Assembly: GCF_035917335.1 (NCBI RefSeq)
Contig: NZ_CP109067.1
Coordinates: 6,633,001 to 6,697,000, forward strand
DNA from: Micromonospora sp. NBC_01813
GTDB taxonomy: Bacteria; Actinomycetota; Actinomycetes; Mycobacteriales; Micromonosporaceae
Length of the DNA stretch: 64,000 bases
Reading direction: 5' to 3'
In this document: positions 50,701-57,568 of the stretch, piece by piece
Position numbering within the stretch: position 1 is the stretch's first letter
Layout of the letters: each line of letters starts with the position of its first letter
Made by a program: the position numbers and the translations under genes
The notes under the pieces: model-generated
The model's input: the letters and a program-made list of their open reading frames with translations, nothing else
Database searches by the model: none
Told to the model about the DNA's origin: nothing

Positions 50701-52645
50701 GACCCAGCGGACCTACAGCGCCCCGGGCGGCAGTGTGCTGCGCTACGCCTATCGTGACGGTGACCCGACCCTCGTCGCGTTGGCCACCGATCACCAGGGC
50801 AGTCCGTACGCGGAGATCGGCCTCGGCGGGTACGGCACCATGCCGGTGCGGATCATCAAACGTGATCCGTTCGGCAACGAACGCGCCGCTGCCCCGTTGG
50901 CCGTGAACCTGCAGACCAAGACCGGGTTCCTGGGCGCTACCCGGGACGACGCGTCCGGCTACACCCCGCTCGGCGCACGCCTGTACGACCCGGTGGTGGG
51001 TCGGTTCCTGTCCGCCGATCCGGTCCTGGATCTGGCTGATCCGGCGCAGTCCAACGGCTACACCTACGCACACAACAACCCGGTCACCCACTCCGACCCG
51101 TCCGGCCTGTCGATCTCGTTGACGTCGTCGGAGAAGGCGGCCGCGTTGGCCGGTGCCGGCCTGTCCGCGTCGCAGGTCGCCCAGGCCAACTCGACTATGG
51201 GCCGGTCCCTGTCCTCGATCATCCTGTCGGTCGCCTGGGACGTGCTGAAGGAGTTCATCGGTCTCAACGCCGCGCTGGGTTGCTTCGGCGGCAACATGTG
51301 GTCCTGCGTTGACCTGATTACCGAGTTCATCCCCTGGGCGAAGGCGTTCAAAGCAATCCCCAGGGTTATCAAAGCGGTCAACCGGACCATCTCCGCGATC
51401 CAGGCCTGGCAGTCGGCGAAACGAGCAGCCGAGCGGGTCCTGAAGATCGCCCGCGCTGCCGAAACCACCGCCCTCAACGCCAAGAAGGCGGCCGCCGAAC
51501 GGGCGAAGCGTGCCGCGCAGGCCCTCGCGAAGAAGGCCGCCGACAAGGCCAACACCACCAGCAACAAGGCTGTCAACGCGTCGAAGAAGACCGGCAACCC
51601 GGTCCAGAAGCAGGCCCAGGCCAAGACCAACCCGAAAGCCTCCAGCAGCGGCGGTGGTGGCGGGAAGAGCGCCGCCAGCGGCAAGAGCACCTCCAAAGCC
51701 GGCGGCACCACCGGCGCCAGCAGCCGCTCCAACGGCGGATCCAGCGGTGGCGGTGGCGGTGGCTCCTGCCCAACTGCCGACAACAGCTTCACCCCCGGCA
51801 CCAAGGTCCTGATGGCCGACGGCACCACCAAGCGGATCGAGCAGGTCAAGCCGGGTGACAAGGTCATCGCCACCGACCCCGAAACCGGCGACACCACCGT
51901 CGAGACCGTCACCGCCACCATCACCGGCGACGGTGTCAAACACCTGGTGAAGATCACCATCGACACCGACGGCGACCAGGGCCCGGAGACCGCCGAGATC
52001 ACCGCCACCGACGGCCACCCCTTCTGGGTCCCCCAACTCGACGAGTGGATCGACGCCACAGACCTGCAACCCGGCCAATGGCTCCACACCAGCACCGGCA
52101 CCTGGGTCCAGATCACCGCCATCCAACGCTGGACCGTCCCGCGAGCCGCCGTCCACAACCTCACCATCAGCCACGTCCACACGTACCATGTGATGGCCGG
52201 TACCATCCCGGTGCTGGTCCACAACTGCGGCAGCGGAACGCCAAGAGTCTTCGCGGTAGACTCCTCCGGTGCGGCAACAGCCCTTCCCGTTCACGAGATC
52301 AATTCGGCTCTCTACCCGGACGTGGCAGACAACTTTACGAACGCTTTGGCGAAAGGTAAGAGCCCAATCGTTACGCGACTCACCGGTCGGGCAGCAATTC
52401 GAGCAAATCGCAACGCCGCGCAGGCGGGTTTGCCGCGCCCTGACGCGCTCGGAACGGATGTCAACGGCCAAGCTCTTTCTTGGGAAGAGTTCCCGTTCGC
52501 CTCAACCAATCAGGGTGGCGCGGGGGCAATGTTGCGCCTAATAAATCGAACGCAGAACACCGGGCATGGGCGAGATTCGCTTTGGCCTTTTCTTCGCGAT
52601 AATGGAATCGGAAATGGGGACCAGTACTATGTCCGAGTCGGGTAG
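44768..52645 (+). CDS. Secreted RHS polymorphic toxin: lectin, RHS core, Hint and NucA/NucB-like DNase tip
   Basis: A 2625-residue giant. Signal peptide (LLLAATMAVTILPAQAWA), an N-terminal region of the SpvB/TcdB type (SGGLMPQINLSYSSQSVDGRTSATNNQASWIGDGW), then many YD/RHS repeats that build a hollow cocoon (YDGLGRVV, YDRRGRLVTATDPD). A ricin-B lectin sits at about residues 1806-1944 with QRWSF and QQWAA. The RHS core DPVVGRFLSADPV is near 2075, a helical Ala/Lys stretch follows, and a Hint autoprotease domain spans about 2334-2486 (CPTADNSFTPGTKVLMADGT to VLVHNC). The last 139 residues (ALSWEEFPFASTNQGG, LWPFLRDNGIGNGDQYYV) match NucA/NucB nucleases. ATG at 44768 has GGGAG upstream. Confidence 0.9.
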   Translation: MRGTGPLSSQRDHRAARTGSGRREWRRTRRAGTLLLAATMAVTILPAQAWAVPGPGMSREGIQVELPDVPETDQIGQDESAESNLTTADQVPVVLYEPQAVTPWSSGDGTVDLTGLAPGDTLPVDDLPVALGVPSDGDPTALAGSWTVGLAAPEASQAAGVAGLIMKITPPATADPAAEVALAVDYTAFADLYGPQAADRFGFLLLPDCVYDDPDGGDCATDDGTAGQRAGAQPGSSSDIASGGTGTGNSTATGAVAAASSEVKLVPAAEAPTRASATRTADTGDASNPEASMRRIVTGTISVGALIAGEDVTARAAAASGSSSVVGVLDTGASAAGDFTATPLLSAGSWAAGASSGAFTYGYQVQVPETSGGLMPQINLSYSSQSVDGRTSATNNQASWIGDGWDYSAGAITRSYANCRQDSTKAGSNNASHRTGDLCWGSNNATMSLGGMTTELVFDDDEQTWITANGDGSKVQLLKDTGLANGDADGEYWVVTTRDGTRHFFGRHRLPGWSSGDPVTNSVLTAPVYGNHAGEPCYQAGNWAGSACTQAWRWSLDYVEDVHGNAMSLWWAKETNYYARNFNFKDPVRYDRGGYLSRIDYGQRADSMYSAAPVAQVAFTVAERCFAEGSLTCTDANFASTNPNNYRIWYDTPADLGCVAGQKCWNSSPAFFSRKRLDKITTSAQRQPGTNTRQTVDEYQLKQSFPILRTGLNTALWLESVTRTGYGRSGNTNDKVSLNAVRFEAHPDDMPNRVRNDDRPGFARLRIGRVINEYGGETIITYKQPTGGCATGTGLPGKDDTAALRNNTRLCYPSFWHPDPAVEDIDWFHKYVVDSVEELPAVDGAYPTVTRYSYANAGWKLAEQEFTKKSTRTYSQFAGFAQTTVITGDDDPAIGSARSKSVTRYFRGMGDTVSVHDIDGVVIAPDAEPFAGRVAEELTYTSAGDADTAWLTRSVTVPAATELGRRDRDDGLSPLRAWRVTEPRQVTYTRSSGTGDDTRTQRVVEARTSYEATYGLPTQIESLGDTGRTGDESCTVVDYAHRTDKHVIGMTRQLRTSATTCAAADFDDLTTLASASRVGYDNQAYGTTLAANTRALVTQSWSLRADGSGFQSDGTVVFDAMGRVESRTDPDGKTATTTFEPAVGQTYRVVERNSLGHQQTQEIEPGRGAVTRTTDPNGHVSQASYDPLGRLIEAWGPGRTPSAGAVPDFKAEYHLPAGKPPYVVSRTRGHDNRVETAVTLYDGLGRERQSQQEAVGGGRLISDTLYNTSGEIWQTNNAYFADGAPSGGLFTPLADTAVPNSTRYTYDGLGRVVTEMPVLRGTEAPDRATRYTYGTDHSTVINPVGAASYRIYSDAVGRTARVDTFTNAARTEFTSMRYEYDPRGQLARAAHSADPDRPWTWSYDRRGRLVTATDPDSGATTLGYDHRDRPLTSTNARGITVWNGYDELSRPVAQRLDGASGTLLAEYSYDTAPGGIGLPAAATRYTDGLAYTQQVGGYTDDYQPTSTTLTLPQQIADTWGLARSYTYNYTYTDTGLPASVELPAVGRLPAEKVLVRYTADGLPLSVSGQDWYGSETVYSPYGQVLRSALGAQPYRVWTLASFDEADGALTDQRVFREQSGDASVVAGNLVSQRSYAYDPAGNVLAIREHAGGIAERQCFNYSSAGALLRAWTASNQASCAAAEPAAGTVAAGPDGSGYWQEYEYDLVGNRTRLVEKDLGGDVAKDATTTYSYGKLDGSQPRTLTSVRKQYVTPAGAQVTAEAKRLYEATGETKSVESLQNGDGQTLSWTYDGQVERITGQGEGGKTAYLGVADKCLDLNGGHATSGRPIHLHPCNSSIAQRWSFTVEPGQVDPDLGTLRVYDTWCIAPSGTTVGSPAQLQRCDGTAGQRLTRTSVGQLRHQASGLCLTGRDGATVTSVPVILAVCDVTATDQQWAAQDETRHIYGPDGGRLLTMQNRQATLHLGDAVITVALGGVLVQTQRTYSAPGGSVLRYAYRDGDPTLVALATDHQGSPYAEIGLGGYGTMPVRIIKRDPFGNERAAAPLAVNLQTKTGFLGATRDDASGYTPLGARLYDPVVGRFLSADPVLDLADPAQSNGYTYAHNNPVTHSDPSGLSISLTSSEKAAALAGAGLSASQVAQANSTMGRSLSSIILSVAWDVLKEFIGLNAALGCFGGNMWSCVDLITEFIPWAKAFKAIPRVIKAVNRTISAIQAWQSAKRAAERVLKIARAAETTALNAKKAAAERAKRAAQALAKKAADKANTTSNKAVNASKKTGNPVQKQAQAKTNPKASSSGGGGGKSAASGKSTSKAGGTTGASSRSNGGSSGGGGGGSCPTADNSFTPGTKVLMADGTTKRIEQVKPGDKVIATDPETGDTTVETVTATITGDGVKHLVKITIDTDGDQGPETAEITATDGHPFWVPQLDEWIDATDLQPGQWLHTSTGTWVQITAIQRWTVPRAAVHNLTISHVHTYHVMAGTIPVLVHNCGSGTPRVFAVDSSGAATALPVHEINSALYPDVADNFTNALAKGKSPIVTRLTGRAAIRANRNAAQAGLPRPDALGTDVNGQALSWEEFPFASTNQGGAGAMLRLINRTQNTGHGRDSLWPFLRDNGIGNGDQYYVRVG

Positions 52646-52650
52646 TCGCA

Positions 52651-53205
52651 GTGGGGTACAGAGTGTTGAATGCTGAATTCGAGCGGCTGGTTGCCCACTT
52701 GCGCCATCTAAATAGACCTGTCGTCTCGATACTCCGTCCCGGAGTCGATGTTGCTCGATTTGCGCCTTCCTTTGGGGTTTCCGGTTTGCCGCCGTCGGTG
52801 GTGGAGTGGTTCGGTTGGTGCAACGGTGTAGAGAGATATTTGGGTCAACTGCAGGACGATGTTAATGTAATCCCTGCGTACAATCCACTCTCTATTGATG
52901 AGGCAATCGACGCTATTCCCTCGTATCGGGGTGACCCGGTGCTGGGAGAGTACTTCTTGCCGCTACTTACTACCGCCGGCGGTGACATCTATGCCGCCAT
53001 CTGGGATCGATCTGGAAGTGAGGCAAGTGTGGCCGGCGTCCTGGTTGGTGAGTCGACGGAGATAGAGTTCTCTGGTATCGATAAAATGATGTCTGTCTTT
53101 AATGCATGCTTCGAGGGTGGTGCGTTCTTCGTTGGGGATGATGGCCGCCTGGTGATGGATCCCGAGATATATGAGGAGATCTATGCGCAGGTGATCAGTG
53201 GCTAG
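52651..53205 (+). CDS. SUKH-type (SMI1/KNR4) immunity protein for the RHS toxin
   Basis: A 184-residue protein starting five bases after the toxin stop, the standard place for cognate immunity. It has SUKH features: GVSGLPPSVVEWFGWCNGVERYLGQL, an NPLSIDEAIDAIPSY helix, LPLLTTAGGDIYAAIWDRSG and a final acidic segment DDGRLVMDPEIYEEIYAQVI. Much lower GC than the toxin body and its codon use differs, which is usual for exchangeable toxin/immunity tips. GTG at 52651 or at 52663 could be the start. By position it should block the NucA/NucB-like DNase. Confidence 0.82.
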   Translation: MGYRVLNAEFERLVAHLRHLNRPVVSILRPGVDVARFAPSFGVSGLPPSVVEWFGWCNGVERYLGQLQDDVNVIPAYNPLSIDEAIDAIPSYRGDPVLGEYFLPLLTTAGGDIYAAIWDRSGSEASVAGVLVGESTEIEFSGIDKMMSVFNACFEGGAFFVGDDGRLVMDPEIYEEIYAQVISG

Positions 53206-53299
53206 TGGCAACGCGAGAATGAAAGTTGGGCTCGACTATGGCGAGCCCGGTTGCGTGGCCGCAGTCGCTCCACGCTGGAGGAGGGCTAATCGTTCAGCC

Positions 53300-54512
53300 G
53301 CATCGTCAAAGCCGTCAACCGCACCATCTCCGCGATCCAGGCATGGCAGTCCGCGAAACGGTCAGCCGAACGGGTCCTGAAGATTGCCCGCGCCGCTGAG
53401 ACCGTCGCACTCAACGCCAAAAGGCTGCCGCCGAGCGGGCGAAGCGCGCCGCTCAGGCCGCCGCGAAGAAGGCTGCGGACAAGGCCAACATCACCCGGTC
53501 CAGAAGCAGGCCCAAGCCAAAACCAACCCTAAAGCCTCCAGCAGCGGCGGCGGTGGGAAGAGCGCCGCCAGCGGCAAGAGCACCTCCAAACCCGGCGGCA
53601 ACACCGGCGCCAGCACCCGCTCCAACGGCGGCGCCAGCGGAGGAGGAAAACCCTCCGACAGTTGCCCGCTGAACAACAGCTTCACTCCCAGCACCAAGGT
53701 CCTGATGGCCGACGGCACCACCAAGCCGATCGAGCAGGTCAAGCCGGGTGACAAGGTCATCGCCACCGACCCCGAAACCGGCACCACCACCGTCGAGACC
53801 GTCACCGTCACCGCCACCATCACCGGCGACGGCGTCAAGCACCTGGTGAAGATCACCATCGACACCGACGGCGACCACGGCTCGGAGACCGCCGAGATCA
53901 CCGCCACCGACGGCCACCCCTTCTGGGTCCCGGAGCTCGACGAGTGGATCGACGCCACCGACCTGCAACCCGGCCAATGGCTCCAGACCAGCTCCGGCAC
54001 CTGGGTCCAGGTCGCAGCCATCCAACGCTGGTCCACGCCGCGAGCCGTCGTCCATAACCTCACCATCAGCCGCGTCCACACGTACCATGTAGTAGCCGGG
54101 CAGACGCCAGTACTCACACACAACTGTGTAACCCGCAACGCATTGTCCGATGAAGAGTTTGTCCAAGCGAAGGAGATCGTCGGTGAACTCGGCGGGCACT
54201 TTGAGGGGCAAACTATTGGGAATGCGGCCGGAATTGACGGGGCCTGGGATGGTATTCCGGCAAGCCTCAAAGGAGGTTGCTCCTGGAAGCCTCGATAACG
54301 AAAGGGCCCTAAAGGGCGCAGCCGACAAGGCTCGCAGATCGATTTTTAAAGCAGGATACCGCGATCAAGGGGCTATCTTGTTCATTCGCGCACTTGGCGT
54401 CTCGAAGATCGAATCTGAGGGCATCGATCACTTGGCAAAGATGGCTGGTGGTCCGGCGTTTTCTAGGATCTCGATTCGAACACGCGATGGATGGGCGCAC
54501 TATGGCGATTGA
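53300..54512 (+). pseudogene. Displaced second Hint-toxin cassette (frameshifted)
   Basis: A partial duplicate of the RHS C-terminal region (51364-52228): the helical Ala/Lys stretch and the whole Hint domain (NNSFTPSTKVLMADGTTKPIEQVKPGDK to TPVLTHNC). It lacks an RHS body, has a 48-bp deletion and a one-base loss near 53420. Its tip differs from the first: CVTRNALSDEEFVQAKEIVG, HFEGQTIGNAAGIDGAWDGIP, then after one extra G near 54276 the other frame, ERALKGAADKARRSIFKAGY, ALGVSKIESEGIDHLAKM, SRISIRTRDGWAHYGD. Open frame 53384-54298 covers only part. It could be a donor module for recombination into the full RHS gene. The toxin family is not recognised; a nuclease is a guess. Confidence 0.8.
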
Positions 54513-54987
54513 ATGGGTCATCTCTGGTGGGCGACCGATTCAGCCCTTCAGTCTTGTTTTGAAGGTGGAAGCCGCCTTTAAAATGGTGAGTGATTCCACC
54601 GTGGCCATGGAAGTAGTGCAAGGCGGGGAAGGTGGATCCAAGTCAGCCGAGGTGGGCGAGGATTTCGACCTGGCCTTCGCACTTCGCCTCGGAAAATCTT
54701 CCGCTTGGGTAGAGCTAAGTCAGTTCGATTTCGACCTTGCCAGCGGTACTTGCTTCGGGTATGTCACTCCAGATCGAACAAAGTTGGCCGTGTCACTCGG
54801 GATCGTGATCGCTGTTTGTTGGCACGCCGATGCTGGCGGTGACCTGTCTGGCACGGGCCTAGGTGGAAGGCGTCTATTAATCGACGAGCCGGGCGGGTTT
54901 CTTGGAGACTTGTTTCGGGGTGCAACGACGGAAGAAAAAATTGAGTGGGTGGCCGAAAAGTTGGGCTGTGGGGAGATTCGGTATTGA
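54502..54987 (+). CDS. Candidate immunity protein of the second toxin tip
   Basis: A 161-residue protein whose ATG (54502) overlaps the last 11 bases of the displaced toxin tip. Low GC and codon use unlike the surroundings, as for other immunity genes here. It reads as an alpha/beta protein: MAIEWVISGGRPIQPFSLVLKVEAAFKM, DFDLAFALRLGKSSAWVELSQFDFD, LAVSLGIVIAVCWHADAG, TTEEKIEWVAEKLGCGEI. I do not recognise an Imm family. Position and base composition argue for it being the partner of the tip encoded at about 54127-54512. Confidence 0.65.
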   Translation: MAIEWVISGGRPIQPFSLVLKVEAAFKMVSDSTVAMEVVQGGEGGSKSAEVGEDFDLAFALRLGKSSAWVELSQFDFDLASGTCFGYVTPDRTKLAVSLGIVIAVCWHADAGGDLSGTGLGGRRLLIDEPGGFLGDLFRGATTEEKIEWVAEKLGCGEIRY

Positions 54988-55119
54988 CGTGATTCGTGTG
55001 TCTTGATCGTAAGGTGTCGGGCGCACCTTTCCTATCCGCCTCGATGAACCTACTCCCTCTGGCTGAGCCTCGATCCACCGATGAAGGCCGGGTTGGCGAA
55101 GCCCCGAGGATAGAAGGTG

Positions 55120-55249
55120 CCCTTCTGAGTCCCCCGAGCTCGACGAGTGGATCGACGCCACCGACCTGCAACCCGGCCAATGGCTCCACGCCAGCTCCCG
55201 CACCTGGGTCCAGATCACCGCCATCCAACGCTGGACCGTCCCACGAGCC
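55120..55249 (+). pseudogene. Third Hint-domain fragment (left part, before the IS)
   Basis: These 130 bp closely match the Hint segment PELDEWIDATDLQPGQWL through WTVPRA of the two cassettes upstream. It is cut off on the left by unrelated sequence and interrupted on the right by the insertion sequence; the rest of the motif (VVHNLTIS) resumes at 56790. It is the remnant of a third toxin cassette. Confidence 0.85.
55238..55249. repeat. Left copy of the 12-bp target-site duplication of the IS
   Basis: GTCCCACGAGCC directly left of the element; the identical 12 bases lie at 56778-56789 directly right of it. Removing the element and one copy restores a continuous Hint reading frame. Confidence 0.92.
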
Positions 55250-56777
55250 AATGCCGTTCAGATAGGGGTGTCTGGGCAGGCCAGGTGCGGTGTGGGTGGG
55301 GTGGGGTGACGGGTGATCCGATCGGTCGGGCGTTTGACGCGGTAGGAGTTGTGGCGGGCGCGTTTGACGACGCGGGGGCAGGTCCGGTGTCGGCGGGGCG
55401 GGTTGGGCTGGTGGCGGATCTCGGTGAGCGCGTCGGTCAGGGCCTCGGAAAGGTCCTCAGGGGGTGATGGCCGCCTGGTCGGTGACCTGGCGGCGCACGA
55501 CGCGGAGGCCTTTGATGAACGACATGCGGTCCGGGTCGTAGCCGGCGGGGTCGGCGGCGTCCAGCAGGAGGGCACGGATGGCGTAGTGGGCGAGTAGCAG
55601 TCCCCACATCTGTTGTTCGACCAGGTCCGGGGTCTTCGAACGGAGGACCTCACCGCGTCCGCGCAGGTCGGTCTTGATCTCGTCGAGGGCGGATTCCTCT
55701 TCCCAGCGCTGGTGGTACGCCTCGGCCAGGGTGAGGGCGTCGATGTCGTGCGGGTCGGTGACGGTGGTGATCACCACGATCAGATCGCCGTCGGGGTTGC
55801 GGTCCGGGACGGTGTACTCGACCACCCGCACGAGGCGGGCCAGCTCGGCGGGAACCTGGTGGCCGGCTCTGGCCTGTTCGGCCAGCCTCGCCCGACGGGC
55901 GGCGCTCAGCCCGGGGGCGTAGATCAGCGCGTGGTAGGAGCCGTCCGCAAGCCAGTTCAGGTGCCCGACCGACACCGACGCGCCGATGCGCCAGGCCAGG
56001 TCCGCGCCGGTGGCCGCGTACCGGTTGAACAGGTCGTAGGAGTACAGGCCGGCGTCGGCCATCACCAGCATGCCCGGCCCGACCGTGCCGGTGAGGTCGG
56101 CGGCCAGGGTCCGTTCCCCGGTGCGGCATCCGCCGAGGACCGCGCCGACGATGGCGTGGCTGCCGCACTCGGCCACAGCGGCGACGTGCAGTTTCGGATA
56201 CGCCGACGCTTTCGGCCCCGAGCCCAACCGGCCGAACCGTTGCGCGTTGTCCGGGGTGTCGGCCACGTCGAAGCTGGTCGCGTCGATCGCCATCAGCCGG
56301 CGCCGGCCGATGAAGGCACCTTTCGTGCCCGGACCGGCCAGGGCACCGCGGCCCGCTCGAACAACGCTTTCATCGGCTCGGGCCCGAGTCGCTGCCGGGC
56401 CTGGGTGATCGCGGACTTGGTCGGGACCTGCCAGTCGTCGTCCCACGAGCCGAGTCTGCGCAGGTTACCGACCAGCCGGCGCATCACCTCGTCGTACGAC
56501 TCGGCGAAGAACAACCCCATCGCGATCACGTACCGGACCATCACGTGTGCCGGTAGCCGCCGGGAGCGTTTCTCCCGCCGCCCGGTGCGGTTGAGGACCT
56601 CTTCCAGCAGGTCACGGCCGAACCGGGCCGACACCACACCCAACCCGATATGGTCGGTCAACCGACCCTGCGGCAGCTGCTCCACCGATGACGTCACGGC
56701 CAGCCACCGTACCGGCCTCCACAATCGACGTCAGCTCACCACGCCGACCTCAACCCGCTCCCTATCTGAACGGCATT
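55250..56777 (-). mobile_element. IS4-family insertion sequence, 1528 bp
   Basis: It has perfect 18-bp terminal inverted repeats AATGCCGTTCAGATAGGG (55250-55267) and its complement at 56760-56777, flanked by a 12-bp target duplication. The encoded protein has the IS4 N-terminal domain and a DDE catalytic domain. Size, ends and duplication length all agree with the IS4 family. It inserted inside a Hint-domain remnant. Confidence 0.93.
55457..56697 (-). pseudogene. IS4-family transposase, frame-broken
   Basis: The N-terminal part (from GTG at 56697; SSVEQLPQGRLTDHIGLGVV, RRLPAHVMVRYVIAMGLFFA, SAITQARQRLGPEPMKALFERAA) lies in one frame. The catalytic part (GALAGPGTKGAFIGRRRLMAIDATSFDVADTPDNAQRFG, LVMADAGLYSYDLFNRY and the YHQRWEEESALDEIKTDLRG motif with its catalytic Glu) is in another, open from 56446 to 55457. 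The break is near 56345-56350, where one more base (or a -1 ribosomal shift at GCCGCGG) joins both. A disabled transposase is the simplest reading; a programmed frameshift is possible but the site is not a classic slippery sequence. Confidence 0.85.
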
Positions 56778-56811
56778 GTCCCACGAGCCGTCGTCCACAA
56801 CCTCACCATCA
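56778..56811 (+). pseudogene. Third Hint-domain fragment (right part, after the IS) with target-site duplicate
   Basis: GTCCCACGAGCC (56778-56789, the right target copy) is followed by GTCGTCCACAACCTCACCAT, encoding VVHNLTIS as in the intact Hint domains. Homology stops at about 56811, where sequence of the duplicated DUF5753/SUKH block begins. Confidence 0.85.
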
Positions 56812-56898
56812 GCGAGCAGCGACGAGCCGGGCTCGGCGTCGATCGGGACGCCGTAGGCGACGAGCAGCTCCATGACGTCACCGGCGCGCGGCTTGACC
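56812..56898 (-). pseudogene. Sliver of the DUF5753 regulator gene (copy A of the duplication)
   Basis: About 87 bp nearly identical to 59415-59501 and encoding VKPRAGDVMELLVAYGVPID on the minus strand. It is only an end piece, carried along with the duplicated SUKH gene, and joins the Hint remnant directly. Confidence 0.8.
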
Positions 56899-56936
56899 TA
56901 CTCGGAGCGGATAGCCTGTCCCAGTGTGGCGACGTC

Positions 56937-57449
56937 ATGGATCAGTTCAAAGCGATATTTCCCGGCATTAATATTCGTATTTCGACCGGTTGGGAACGAG
57001 TCATGCACGGAATTGCGGAGTTGGCGGAACTAATCCGCAATGAGGAGCCCGAGGGCGTACTTGGCATCACAGAAGAGCAAATTTTTGAGATCCGGGAGGC
57101 GTGGGGTGTTTCGAGGCTGCCGCTGGTATATGTGGAATTCCTTTCCCGCATGGGGGCGTATGCCGGTAGAGTGCTCCGCGGTACGGACGCCTTCTTCCCG
57201 GTCATTCTCCAGATGAAGGAGTGGGCGGACGAGTTCTTCGATGAAAATTCCGGGATCATTTCGCCTCCGGATGGGGCGGTTGTGTTCGCGATGCATCAAG
57301 GCTATCTCGTCTACTGGATGTCGGATGCTTCGTCATCCGATCCTGAAGTTGTACTCTGTGCAGAAGCCGACCCATCTCCATTGCGCGTCTGGCCATCTTT
57401 CACGGCATTCCTCAATTCGCATTACGTAGATGAGCCCGGGGTGAAATGA
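56937..57449 (+). CDS. SUKH-type immunity protein, copy A
   Basis: A 170-residue protein of the SMI1/KNR4 type: GVLGITEEQIFEIREAWGVSRLPLVYVEFLSRMG, FFPVILQMKEWADEFFDENSG, DGAVVFAMHQGYLVYWMS and EADPSPLRVWPSFTAFLNSHYV. Low GC. It is about 92% identical to copy B at 59496. ATG at 56937 starts this copy because a T present in copy B is missing upstream (CCCAGTGTGG instead of CCCAGTTGTGG), which breaks the longer N terminus seen there. It follows a Hint remnant, so it is probably the orphan immunity gene of a lost toxin tip. Confidence 0.8.
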   Translation: MDQFKAIFPGINIRISTGWERVMHGIAELAELIRNEEPEGVLGITEEQIFEIREAWGVSRLPLVYVEFLSRMGAYAGRVLRGTDAFFPVILQMKEWADEFFDENSGIISPPDGAVVFAMHQGYLVYWMSDASSSDPEVVLCAEADPSPLRVWPSFTAFLNSHYVDEPGVK

Positions 57450-57568
57450 GCGTCCGGGTGGATGGGCTTGCGCCGTCCATCGATCCCGACGTGGTGGGAG
57501 GCGGAGTGAGCACGTAACTTGCTTCTCTTGGCATCGAGTTGGTTCGTCGTCGAATAGGTGTGGCATTC

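Noticed and set aside
53198-53380. Small open frame between the first SUKH gene and the second Hint cassette
   Set aside because: It overlaps the start of duplicated RHS sequence in the wrong frame and has no recognisable features.
56293-56724. Separate gene for the IS N-terminal frame (OrfA of a two-gene IS)
   Set aside because: It is the IS4 transposase N-terminal domain, which belongs to one protein with the adjacent DDE frame; IS4 elements normally have a single gene.
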